NCBI GenBank assembly: GCA_035582835.1
Contig: JAYKAV010002574.1
Span: 209,743-273,742, forward strand
Direction of reading: 5' to 3'
DNA from: Phoebastria nigripes
Lineage: Eukaryota > Chordata > Aves > Procellariiformes > Diomedeidae
Length of the DNA: 64,000 nt
This document shows, piece after piece, positions 1 to 11,190 of the stretch (position 1 is its first letter; every line of letters starts with the position of its first letter). The notes under the pieces were generated by a model. That model was given only the letters and a program-made list of their open reading frames with translations. It ran no database searches and was not told the DNA's origin. Position numbers and translations under genes: made by a program.

Positions 1-2868
1 TATTAAGCACTGCTGGAACTCATTAACCCATACAGAATACATATGCATGGCACATCTTCTCTTCAGCACATACTGCCCTGAGAAGAACGTTAAGCTAACA
101 AGGCTGTAAAAATGGCACGATTATACTCAGCAGACCTGNTTGTGTGTCATTTATAGTTGGTACCCTGAGATGCAGAGGTGGTAAGATTTACCAGTGGTCA
201 CAAGGAAGCCTGTATCAAAAGCTGAAACTGAATCTAGACCATCCTGTGCCTAAGTTAAATTCCTGGGTACTTTCTCCCCGCCAGTGATTATTACTGCTCT
301 TATGTTAGTGCTGCCTCATTTGAATGTGGCAAATAGAAAGTTAGGTAACAAGTTAGGAAAGAAATTTAGCTCAATCCAATTTGCAGATTTTCTTGAAGCA
401 TCACTTAAGAGCAAGGGAGCAGCAGAGAAGAGATCTATTTAGTACAAAAACCCAGTGTTAAACTCTATTGTATTTAAAAGAACTGTTGTAAAAACAGAAT
501 TATTTTTTTGCTTTTAAAATGTTCACCATTTCTCTGAGAATATGCATGGTTTATTCCTCATTAGTAAGTGAGCTAAAAAGTCCTTTTTGCAGAATTTGTT
601 TTGCTCAGGGTTCATAAAAAACATGGCTATAAATGTACAGTCTTTGAGCAGATACCTATTCTTTTTACAGATTTATTTTTATTTCAGTCATTAGTGTGGG
701 TTTTGGTCTATTAGAAAAGTGACTTACAAATCTGAACTTCAAAAGATTCATAGTGTGAGCAGATACAGGGTGTATCACGAATCATGGAGAAAGCTGTGAG
801 GGGAAGGGGGGAATCTCAAGGAGAGTTTTAAAAACTGCTTGATGTTAAACAGATATATTGTATTTGAGGTTAAGCCTTAGGGAGCTTAGGTTTTAAGTTG
901 GTATCCAGAAGTTTTATTTTCCTTTTGTCGTGACTGTTGAGTGTGTATATAACATTTTTCTGCAGAGAAAAAGCTGAGGTTACAGGTGGATAAAATTAAA
1001 TTTGATGGGTTAAAGATTAAAGTTATACCTCGATCCAGCCTCTTAGGAAGATAAGAGAGGAATTGTGGTGCTGAAGCATAAACATACACTAGGTCGCTGC
1101 AGCTCTTATCTGTATATTGTTTACTACACTCAGTATATATTGATACTTCAACAGATAGAAATACAGAAGGATGTACAGTTGGCTGTATTGTAGGACCCGT
1201 GTGTATTGCTTCTCTCAGAAGCAGTTTTTTCTTCTAATTGACCACAGATAGTAGATCTCTCTCTCTTAGAGCAACAAAAGCCAGAAAGCCATAACTGACG
1301 GCAGGCTGATTGCATTTCCCTTTTACGACAACTTGCATAGATTACCGGTTCTCTGAAAAATATCTCTGGAGTTTTAGAAATTTCTGATATACAGTAATAC
1401 TATCTAGAATTAACAAGCATTTCTGTGTGGCAGCTCTTTTATACAATGGTGTGGCAAATTGAAAATCAGCTGCAAAGGTGATTCCAAACTATAATTATTT
1501 AGGCTTTTTTTAGCCTTAGCAAAAGCTAAGACAGAGAGTAATCAACTTCATCTTCTTTTTTGGAATCTTCAATTAATAAANTAATTACAGTGTTCCTAAT
1601 CATTTCACTTCATTATTGGGGAAATATCATGTTCCTGAAGTGGAGTGCAGGTGCTGAAGTTTGAAAAAATAGCAGTTCCATATATTGTCTGCGTATCTCT
1701 CAGGAATATTATAAAGAAAAGCTTCAGCAATATTGAAAAGAGTAAACATAAATTTTAAAAAATAAGAAAGAAATCCAGTGACCCTTAAAGAACTAAAGAT
1801 AGAAATATAGTAATAAAGACACTAGAGACTTGACTCAAAAGATCTGTTATACTCCTACCTCTTCTAATGTTTTCCTGTGTAGTTGTAGGCAAATCTTTTT
1901 GTCTGTATTTCCATTAACCTTCAAAAAACAGCAATACTGATTACTGCTTTGTTTTGGCTGTTTACTTAAACATGCTTACTAGAGGCATTGGAGAAAAAAT
2001 AGCCATTTTTCCATAATTTCCTGGCCTATTATTCCTACACTAGCTTTTCTTTGCTTTTCAACTGTAGAAGTCAAATATAGATCCTGCAGATCTACCAGCT
2101 GCAGGAAAAGAAGTTTGGCTCCCTCTTTCCAGGAGGCCAGTTTGACAACAATTTTAATCACTTTATAACCCACAGTGTGCCATTAGTTGGGGAACGGAAC
2201 ACAGATCTGAATTAAATAAAATGCCACTCATAGTCAGGAGTCCTTTGGAGCTGTTACCATTACAATAAGTTATTTTTATTACTGCATGAAAGTACTGATT
2301 TATAGCACACAATAAATCCAAAGAATAGGCACATTTATAACATGGAAGAAAGAAGTATGAGGAAAAAGAGAAATATAAATTCCTTCACATTGTGTTTTTT
2401 AGAATAGGCAATGTTTTTAATGAATAAAAGAAAATATATATCATAAAAGTGAAATGATAGGTGTAGTAACTAGCAGTAAGACAATAGCATCATATAAAAA
2501 CTCCTTGAAAACAATAGGATTTAAATTCTTAACTGCCAGTTCACATTTAAAAACAGGCCAAATATCCTTTGTCTTTCACACAGTTTCAGAGGAATCACCT
2601 GAATGCTTCCAGCGTGGTTCCACTCTTACACCTTGGTGCAATGTCAACACAGAATTTTGTCTGAACCACACAGCAGACTGCCTTCTGATTGACATTTATC
2701 AGTATGAACCCTATTCTTTTAACAGTATTCTGAATGGAATTTTGATTTTATGGACCATGGAAGTTATGAAGACCATATATCCGTTACTGACCAGATGCCA
2801 ACAAATACTCAGCATGCAGATTGCTTTTTATCTGTGGGTAGCAAGCCCTTTATTAAAGATGCATTGGC
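1..2868. other. Unique AT-rich noncoding DNA
   Basis: No gene is recognised here. Open frames on both strands are short, have low-complexity composition and resemble no family I know. The only repeat I can argue for is a decayed SINE-like scrap near 1.85 kb, listed separately. A 154-codon plus-strand frame at 2454-2918 runs into a MIR-like segment and I regard it as a chance frame. Single N bases lie at 139 and 1581. Confidence 0.65.
1838..1920 (+). repeat. Possible MIR/CORE-SINE-like fragment
   Basis: The stretch reads like a decayed MIR-type SINE core in sense orientation. A 'gacttgactcaaa' start is followed by 'cctgtgtagttgtaggcaaa' and then 'tctgtatttcc', in the order of the tRNA-derived/core portion of MIR (GGGTTCAAAT, TGTGTGACCTTGGGCAA, CAGTTTCC). 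This is recognition by eye against a remembered family pattern. A profile search would be needed to separate it from chance. Confidence 0.35.
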
Positions 2869-2950
2869 ACTACTGCTCCCATTTTACAAATCAGAAAACT
2901 GAAACATGGAACGTATAAGTAATTAAAAGATTTGCTGGCAGGACAGAGCT
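2869..2950 (-). repeat. MIR-like SINE fragment, antisense
   Basis: The text 'cccattttacaaatcagaaa' followed by 'actgaaacatgg' closely follows the antisense of the MIR 3' portion (CCCATTTTACAGATGAGGAAACTGAG). The next bases also fit the continuation toward the core in spacing. MIR-type SINEs are ancient in amniotes and survive in birds as scattered remnants, so a diverged copy is plausible. It supplies the last codons of the 154-codon plus-strand frame, which argues against that frame being a gene. Confidence 0.5.
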
Positions 2951-3689
2951 GTTCTGTATGGTTACTTGTTAGCAGAGCATGCTACTTGACTTCCACCAGA
3001 TTTTCTGGTGATAATTATAAAAGGCTGACCTACCATGTACATTAGATAATTTATCACTCCAGGGTGGAAATATAGATTTTTCTGTCCCATTGTTTTCCAA
3101 CTGTTCTCACTTTCATACACACATATACACACATACCCCTCTATGGTCTTACTTGTGGAGTGTTCCATTTTTGGATGGAAAATAGGTGAACTTCCAAATG
3201 CTCTTTCATTGTCTGTTAACAATTCAGAAATAAAACAAATACACTGACACTGTATTGTGTATTCATGCCACTNAAATGAAAAGATTGAAAGGTCTTTTAT
3301 TGTCAAAAAATGAAAAGTAGTTGTTTAGGCATCCTGAAACATGTAATTTTGATTAAATAAAACCATTTTAAAATCTTTCCATTTAAACAAAAATTTTAAA
3401 GAAAGTTTGAAAGAAAATGAAATTCCCAGCTATACTTCTAATGTTCTGAGAATACAAACATGAGTTCTTCAATTTCTCTAGATCTTAGGGAAGAAAAAAA
3501 AAAAAGTACTTTGGGAAATTCTTCACTGGTGACATTCACTAGTTTTAGAAGAAATAATTTGGTTCCAGTGCTGTGCTTTTAGCCTAGTGCTCCTTCCCTG
3601 ACATTGGTAAAAGTCTCTGCCAAATACCACAAGGTTTTAAGTGCCGCTTAAGCCTTTGAAGGTTTTCGTGGGGCTTAAGTAGTGCCACA

Positions 3690-4080
3690 GTCCTTATTCT
3701 GGCACACAGCCCGGCATGGATTTCTCTTTTGATGGCAACAGCTGTGTATCTATCAGATTTCTGAATGTGCGAGGAGGGCAGAGCAGGGTGCTGCAGTCCC
3801 CACGCAGCTGCCGAAAGTGGAGGAACAGAACTGCTGCACTGGGATCAGGGCTACCAAGGAAAAAGGCACCAGCTGGGGTTTTTTGTCCTTTGACATTGGA
3901 CCCTCCCCATTCTGCTCCAAAGTGTTCCTGGAGTTTTAGGTGTTTTGGAAGGCACATTTCTACCGTGCGGACCACCTCTGTTCCAAGTGTCAGCCCTAGA
4001 AGCATGAACACTGCTTCTTTTTCTCCTCTTGGTAATTCCCCTGTTAGCCGCAATTTGCCATGCAAATGTGGCAACTAGTG
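3690..4080. other. GC-richer island, open on both strands
   Basis: This segment is visibly richer in G+C than its surroundings. It is open on the plus strand for 120 codons (3716-4078) and on the minus strand for 126 codons (3694-4074). I recognise neither product: no signal peptide, zinc-finger spacing, transmembrane segment or catalytic motif stands out. An octamer ATGCAAAT (POU-type site) lies at 4060-4067. It could be an old exapted or retroposed fragment, a conserved noncoding element, or only a local GC excursion that lengthens frames on both strands. Confidence 0.4.
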
Positions 4081-5754
4081 GTTACACTTGGGTGTCTTGA
4101 AAGTAAAAAGATTATGGGAGAAAAGCTTTGCAAATAAAAAATTGTAAATATTGAAATGCTTTGAATATTGGAAAATCAAGAAATGGCATCTGTAAAGCAA
4201 TAAACAGGCATTTAAATAATGTACTAAACTTTTATGCTTCACAGAAGATACATGACATCTTGTTCTTTATTACTATGATTATGGATGTTTTTCTTAATAT
4301 TTCTGAAGATTCAGCTCTATTCTTTGACAGGCTTTTCAAGAATGGACAGTGAGCAAAGCTGAGATTTTTTTCTGCTTCCTAGAGAGTTTAAAAACAAGGA
4401 AAAGGAAACATAATGGGTTTTAATGTTTCCTATAATTTTATTTTTATTGCCTAATATTGAATAATGTTTGCTTATTTTGTCATGTGGAGACTGAGTGACC
4501 TAATGATTATTTAGCTAAGAGTAGGCACAGTAAAGTAAATAAGCTGGTTTGAGAGTTATCAAGATTTGGACTTACTAAAAGACTGCTGATCAGTACACCT
4601 TCAGGATTTTTCTCAGTGATTCGTATCCCTCCACACTGGCAATATAGTCTAACACTACCCCAGAGCTATCAGGAAGGGGGAGGCAGTGGCACTGCTCCAT
4701 CTCAGTTTCTCTCCCTGCACAATAGGCAGAAGCTGCAGCATCTCCTACATGCTGTTCTCTACACCTTGTCTTCAAATACAGGTAAATTTGGGAGGCCTCG
4801 ATGGGTCTGGGACCTGTGCGGTCTGCGGTAGGTAACTTGAGAGCACAGGGAAGGAAGTGGGGCTGGATTTTGCACCATGTTGTTTGCAAAATAGCACAAG
4901 TACTTCTTTAATGTAGTAATCTCTAGTTCAAGTAAGAGTCAAACCTTTCTTGCCAGTTGATTAAATAAAAAAAAGGGGGAGAGAAAGGTATAAAAGCAGA
5001 AATTATACTTTAAGTTAGACTTTTGGGTAGATTTCGGTGGTTTGTTATCAACATACCTCTTTTTGTCTATTGATCAACATCCACTGGGATCAGGATACCT
5101 TCCTGAAAAACTGCTCTAGTTTCTTCTCTATCTGAGAAATAAAGACATAGCTGTATTGCAGTGAATATCTCTATATAAGGAACTTTTCTTTGCATTCCAC
5201 TGTCTTCCCCTGTATATCCTGGAAATCAAAAACTCAGTGAAGTGTGTTAAGAATGGAGTAGTCCCCCACTGCTTTAAGGCACCTCAGATATAGACTTAGT
5301 CGTTCCTGAACTCCTCTTTCTTCCCTGTTAAAGTGTTTCAGACAGACCTTTAAGGTCAACTGACCCACATTTTTTTATTTAGTTCCTTTTCTGTCATGTA
5401 TTATGGTTTTATCACTGGGACATTCTGACTGCCAGTAAAATACTCCTTGTGGCCACTCTACATCTCCTCACTCTCGCCCGCTTCATGTTTCTGTGATCCT
5501 CACAAAGTGTCTTGGGCTCTCTGTAATCTTTTCTCACTTTTCTGAACTCTATTTTGATCTTCCACCAGTTCCCTTGTGCCATTCCCATTGTGTCAGCTCC
5601 CTTAGAGAACGTTTTTCTCTCTTGCTCTCATGCTTTCCTTCCTCCCTGCCCTCTTCCTTCTCTTGCATGTAAAGCGTACCTGATTGTCTACCTGCATTTT
5701 TTTTTCAAATAAACACCATCAAATACACAAAACCCCATAACTGAGGAAGATCAT
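4081..5754. other. AT-rich noncoding DNA, nothing recognised
   Basis: No gene or identifiable repeat is seen. A pyrimidine-rich stretch covers about 5450-5700. Short opposed open frames near 4.6-4.9 kb have no recognisable product. Confidence 0.6.
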
Positions 5755-5945
5755 TCAGCTTTTATGATTTCCAGCAGCAATATTTGCAGCCTTGACATGA
5801 ATTTATTGGCTTTTACTGTGGAGGTTACAAATACAGGATTTGATTGTCCTTTCATTTACACCTATTTTAATAAAATTCCATTTGATTCAGTGATGTTATT
5901 CTTAATTACAGCAATATAATTGAGAGGTTAATTGAACTAGAAGGT
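5755..5945. promoter_or_regulatory. Candidate conserved noncoding element (homeodomain-type motifs)
   Basis: This is a low-repeat stretch with several homeodomain-type cores, including TTAATTAC near 5902 and TTAATTGA at 5928-5935, in otherwise complex sequence. Such clustering is typical of developmental enhancers but also arises by chance in AT-rich DNA. Conservation cannot be judged from this single sequence. Confidence 0.25.
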
Positions 5946-8900
5946 CAAAAATTTGGATCTATCTCCCTCCAATCCTTTGTAATAAAAGATGGAATATTCC
6001 CAGGGAGAAGTTAAATACAAGAAATGTTACAGCTTGCGAATAGCTTTTTCTAAATATCTTTTTCTAAAAATTATTTGCAAGGCTGTTGGCTATGTATACA
6101 TTTCTTTCACCTTTTAGTTTTGTCCTTTCTGTTAACATAAATCCTGTATATATTATGAGAATTTTTGAATGCTGGGGATAGCATATATTCATTTTGTTGA
6201 GGACATTTTCTGTGGGTAGATAGGAGAAGAGAAAGTGAACTGTGAGCCATATATTTGATCAAAACCTAATTAATTGATTTAGACTGCAAAAGGAAATTCA
6301 TCTGTCATCTTCACATGCATCTCGTTTCCTTCTGATATTTCTGACCATGTTAGTTCTACATAGAAACTGAAAGTAAAAAAATAAAAACGTCAAATAGCTT
6401 GAAATGCAAAAGAGGTTTCCAGAGTCTGTGTGATGGGAGCAACTTTGTACTGTAGGTGTTTGGATTTGTATTTTCCAAGGCAAAAACTTAATGCTGATTA
6501 ACACAGATTTTATTTCACATTTCATTTTTGGCTTATAATAAGTCATGAAATCTATTTGGTTTAGAAATATATTAATTTTTTAATTCTATCATCAGTGCCA
6601 ATCGTGACATAAGTGCAGACAACAAAAACTGTGTAGCTTACTAGAATCAATGGAGATTTCTGGAGCTCTGGTAATTTATGGGAAAATACTGTAGTTACTG
6701 CAATTTATAATATAAAAATATTTACTCAGATAAGCATTTACTTCAAAATTACCTAATAGACCTAACAGACTCTTATCTGAATGGCTGCTTGATAGAAAAA
6801 GGGATGGTTCATAAAAATACTTGATAAATAGTAAATACAAGTACAGCTATTAAATGAAAAATATACTAGTAGATATGCTACTGAAATGCAAGCAGAGAGA
6901 GTTTGAGAAACAAAAGGAAAAGGGAGTAGAGGCTGAAAATGGAATAGAAAAGAGACAAAGTGAGGGAAATATTCTTGGAGATAGGGAAGAAGATAAAGCA
7001 AGTGCTCCTTATGAATGCATTGCCATGTGTAAGATTGTGAAAAGCTATCACTCGATCTTCATAATAAACATAAGTAATAACTAAATAAAATCCAGGATCT
7101 GAATTTTTCAGTTCTGATTCTTGTCACCTTCTTCTCCTTTGCAGTACCTTGTAGTGTTGAAGGGGGGGGGTTAGCTCATAAAAATGGCTGAAAATGTGTT
7201 TGTTGTAGGTACCCTCTTCCAGTACTGTTAATCTAACTTTCCCATTATCTAACTTTATACACATTTGAACAACACAATATTTTCCAGTTTTTGTCTCATT
7301 CCTGGTCTTGTCCAGTACTATATTTTCTCTTGTTCGGCCTTACCATAGTTTTACCGTGTTCTACAGTGTCATCTCAAATCCAGAAAAGTTCATTATCTTC
7401 CAGATGCAGTTTGGAAAAAAGATTAATGCGTATGTTAAAATCACATGCTTCACCTATACTGCATATTATCTCCATATTTTGCAAATCTATGTTTTAAGGA
7501 AAATCTGACATGCAGTTAAGTTTTCTTTCTAGTGCTAAAGGGAACTGTAAGACCAAACACTTCAAATAAAGACCACTCTGATGATACTATTGACCTTTAA
7601 TTTTAGTGTATGCTTTCTCATTTTCTGGAGACCTCAAATTCAAGTCAGCTTTAAAAAAACATCAGATGGTTTTTTCTGACTTCTTCGAGTTATGCATAGG
7701 TAACACTGCATGCACTGAGAAAAAGCATTCAGAATACTTAAAAATTTACAGATTTAAAAATATTTATTATATATACGATACCATTTTTCTCACTGTTTTT
7801 CCCATGTGGTGCAAAATGTCACTTTGGGAGATGTAAAGCAAAGTGTATATATGCTACTTCATACGCTTGAGATTTAACAAACCATAAATAGTGTGAAAAA
7901 ATAGGAAAACCAAGAGTCTCTTCTTATGCACTTTAACACTAGTTATTCTTTGGCCTTTCAGATTAATTTTGGGTTTGCTATAGTGGAACGTGGGTGTTCA
8001 ATTCAACAACAGTCCTTCATGTTTGTACCTCATTATGTCATTTCACTCATTGTTATGTTGTGTTATTCCTTGGCTGCCTAAAAATTGCACTCTCTTAAAA
8101 AAAGGCTTCTTCTCCCTGGTTATTATGAAAACAAAAGATACAGAAGCAAGGAAAAGAGGAGAGGCTTAATAATAGGCAGCCTGCTCCTTTTCTGGCAAAT
8201 TTGATTAATGTTGTTCTGAGAAATTACACTTTGTTCAAATAAAACTTCTGCTCAAATAATGTAAAAACACTTGAAGCAAATTGAAAGCTGTTATTAAATG
8301 TCTGTTCCTTACGTGTTGCAAAAACACAGTCTTATCCTATGTTGATGTTCACTTTGCTAATATGAGGACAATACCATAACTAATACTAATAAAGCAGTTC
8401 AGGAATAGGAAATCTATAGTGATCTGCAGGCATCTTTCTTCTTATGGGATGTCTTCAGGTAAAAATGTGTTTCGATATGGACAAAAAAGCAAAACTAACT
8501 GGTGTCCTGGATAAATTGGGAATGAAACACTTTAAATGCAAATAGAACTACTGAATAATTAAATAACTCATAAATAAAGAAATAAAAATTCTTACTGAAA
8601 AGCAGAAATACCCCTTTTCTTTTAGAGTCACCTTAAAATGGAGTCTTCCTAGAACCAGTTTTTTTACAGTATCAAGCATTCTGGTTTCATGCAAATCTTA
8701 GAGCCCACTCTGCTCTAAAAGATACTACAGCTATCAGGTGCACATATTGTATGTTGAGATATATCTATAAAGCAATCAACCATAGGTCATGAAAAATGTA
8801 GAATATTTGACATATCTACAAAGTATTATTTTCAAGTTATCTGTTACTAATATTGTAATAATCTTTAAAATACTTTTTATTTTTAATTTTAAAATAATTT

Positions 8901-9530
8901 AAATTTCATCTGGTTTTCAGATTAAAACATCACAACCTTTAGATATTTTTGGCTTTCAAATGTTCTGAAGTTTTCTGGTTTATTGTTTTTTGATGGCTTT
9001 TGTTTAACAAAAGCAACAGATGTCCGTTCCTTCTTTGTCTAAAAATTAACCATGAGAATTCCACCTAATTTTGCAACAAGGACCAAATTACAAAGACAAT
9101 AACTTCACCTTCAGGACTGCAAAGTCCTAGTTCTAAGACTTCTAACTTGATTTACGTGATTCAGAGATAGCAAAGTGAAAGTGATGATGGATAGCCAGCA
9201 GCTGCATTTGACTCCGCTATGTCTTTCGAACTAACACACAGAAATCTCAGTCCACAGTTACTTAAAACCCTCTGCTACAAAATCTCTTAGGGGGCATCAC
9301 CTTAATTGTAATGTCCTCTGATAGCTGAGCCATAAAAGTGGTATATTGTGCCTAATTTTTTTTTTTTTTTTTTGTAGCCCATTCTGTTAAGTATTCCTTG
9401 CACAGTTCTGACAACAGGCTAGGATTTCTAAAGAGCCTGGGAGTTCTTTGAGGCACATTCCTACCCCATTCAATAATTTATAATAATTTATTTTGTATAT
9501 AATGCTGCTACTAATTTAAATAGGCATGAA
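5946..9530. other. AT-rich noncoding DNA with homopolymer T18
   Basis: No gene is recognised. A purine-rich run covers about 6890-7000, and an 18-base T tract at 9356-9373 is followed by 'gtag'. All open frames are under 90 codons and unrecognised. Confidence 0.6.
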
Positions 9531-9539
9531 AACAGACAG

Positions 9540-9680
9540 AAAAGCAATAATAGATGTATTGTCTCATTAGTGCGACTGGGGCAATTACTAATTCACAAAT
9601 ATTGAAACTAGCACTGATTGAGATAAATGAATTTCTCATAATTTAATAATGCAAATCACACTAGCAGCGAAGACCTACAA
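9540..9680. promoter_or_regulatory. Candidate conserved noncoding element with octamer
   Basis: A non-repetitive patch holds a CAATTA homeodomain core at 9582-9587 and an exact octamer ATGCAAAT at 9649-9656. Between them lie further ATTGA/ATGAAT-type elements. The texture is that of a vertebrate enhancer core. No conservation data are available, so the call rests on motif density alone. Confidence 0.3.
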
Positions 9681-11035
9681 CTATCAGCAGTAGAGCAATG
9701 TGAATTTTAGTACAGAAATGCAAAGTCAGTAACATTATTTTTCTCTGCATTACATAAAATTATGTTGTTAAATACTTCTTTGGTTTATCTTTATTATTTG
9801 CATTTCTTCCGCTATTTTATCTATTCTCAAATCTTTGGGCCAAGTTCTTCCAGCAGACAACCCTATTCAGTTAAAGTCATGAGTGGTTTTGTAGTTGAAT
9901 GCCAAAGCGATTTCAGGGTTTTATTTTACCCATTCTGTATTCCCAAATGGCACAATATTAATGTGAATTGGTGTCATTTAGTCATTCACCAGCTTCTCTA
10001 AATTCAGTTTTCTTATTAAACAGAGAGGTTGCTTCATATTGGAAAATTGTGAAGTAACTGTTTCTTTTAAAAATATTCAGTAAATTCTGATACATTTAAA
10101 ACATAAGACAGAAATTGGTTTTATAGTCATCCATATAAGGCTAATGAAAATGAACAAATTTTGAGAAGGCAAAAATCAGTGTCTTTATAACCTGTACTTC
10201 TTAGCTGATAAAATGCCTTATTTTGAACATAGTGTAAATGACCCTATAAGTCCAAACTTCTACCAAGAAGCTTCATTAAAGTACATAAATTACTACAACT
10301 GTCAGAGACGGCATTAAGTATTCAATAAAAGTAGACTTAACACAATTAATAGCAATTAAAATTATACTTTTATGATGTCAGCCACCAGCACTGTAAAGAC
10401 ATAATTGCCTGTAAGGACTTCTCTACCATATTTATCCTCTAAAACTGTCCAATTTATATGAAAAATGCCAAAAACATATCCCAAATGGGTACCATTATCT
10501 TCTTGGATTTTTAAAAGTGATCTGTCTTTATCCAGCCTGTGCACATTAAGCTAATTTACTTTAATTAGTTTTTTCCTCATTGTCTTAATAGGCATGTTGA
10601 TAAGGTTTTATTGGGGAGGGGGAAGGGGGGATGTTGGTTGTTTTTTTTTTTTTCTTCTTTTCCTGGCCACAGATGTTAAACTTTACTCATTAAATATCTT
10701 CTAAGAGACCACTACCTGGAATCTCGCACTTGGATTTCCCCTGTTCATATTCTCTCTCTTCTGTCCAGTTGTCAGTTACATACTTACTGAATGATAGGAT
10801 CTTTAGTATTTTTTAGAAATGTAAAGCAACTGTGCTTTGGTTAACTAACTGGTAATTCAATGAGAAAGAATGATATATTTGGCTGTACTGTAAAAAGGAA
10901 GCTTGCTCTGGACATAATAAATTGATTAACTAATTCCTAGAACAGTAACTTATGTCTCTAACATCCACACAATAGAATATCTGTGAAAAAATGCCAGAGT
11001 TTTCAAGTGATGTTAAGAACAAAATATAAGGATGT
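9681..11035. other. Noncoding, nothing recognised
   Basis: No gene or clear repeat is seen. A G-rich patch followed by a T tract lies near 10615-10653. Confidence 0.6.
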
Positions 11036-11039
11036 AATC

Positions 11040-11190
11040 CACAGGTTGGTGTCTGACTTTAAGATCTAGGCTCAGCGTTCTAACTTAAATACCTAAAGTG
11101 CTTACATCTCCCTGTGTAATTGGGAGCCCTGTGTAATTGATATCGAGAGGTAAGCTCCTAATCTAGGTCTTTGGAATTGCCTTTGGAGAC
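11040..11190. repeat. Probable decayed ancient amniote dispersed repeat
   Basis: The string order 'taacttaaatacctaaagtg', 'aattgggag', 'gtaagctcctaat' resembles an old interspersed amniote repeat containing TTAGGCTCCTAAAT-type units. I recognise the style but cannot assign a family name. Inside it an exact 12-mer, cctgtgtaattg, occurs at 11111-11122 and again at 11128-11139. Confidence 0.35.

Noticed and set aside
2454..2918. 154-codon plus-strand open frame, the longest in the window
   Set aside because: No domain is recognised, its end runs through a MIR-like SINE remnant, and its length is plausible by chance in 64 kb searched in six frames.
9356..9380. T18 followed by gtag as a splice acceptor
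   Set aside because: No open frame of useful length or conserved-looking exon follows. A homopolymer followed by AG is a common chance pattern.
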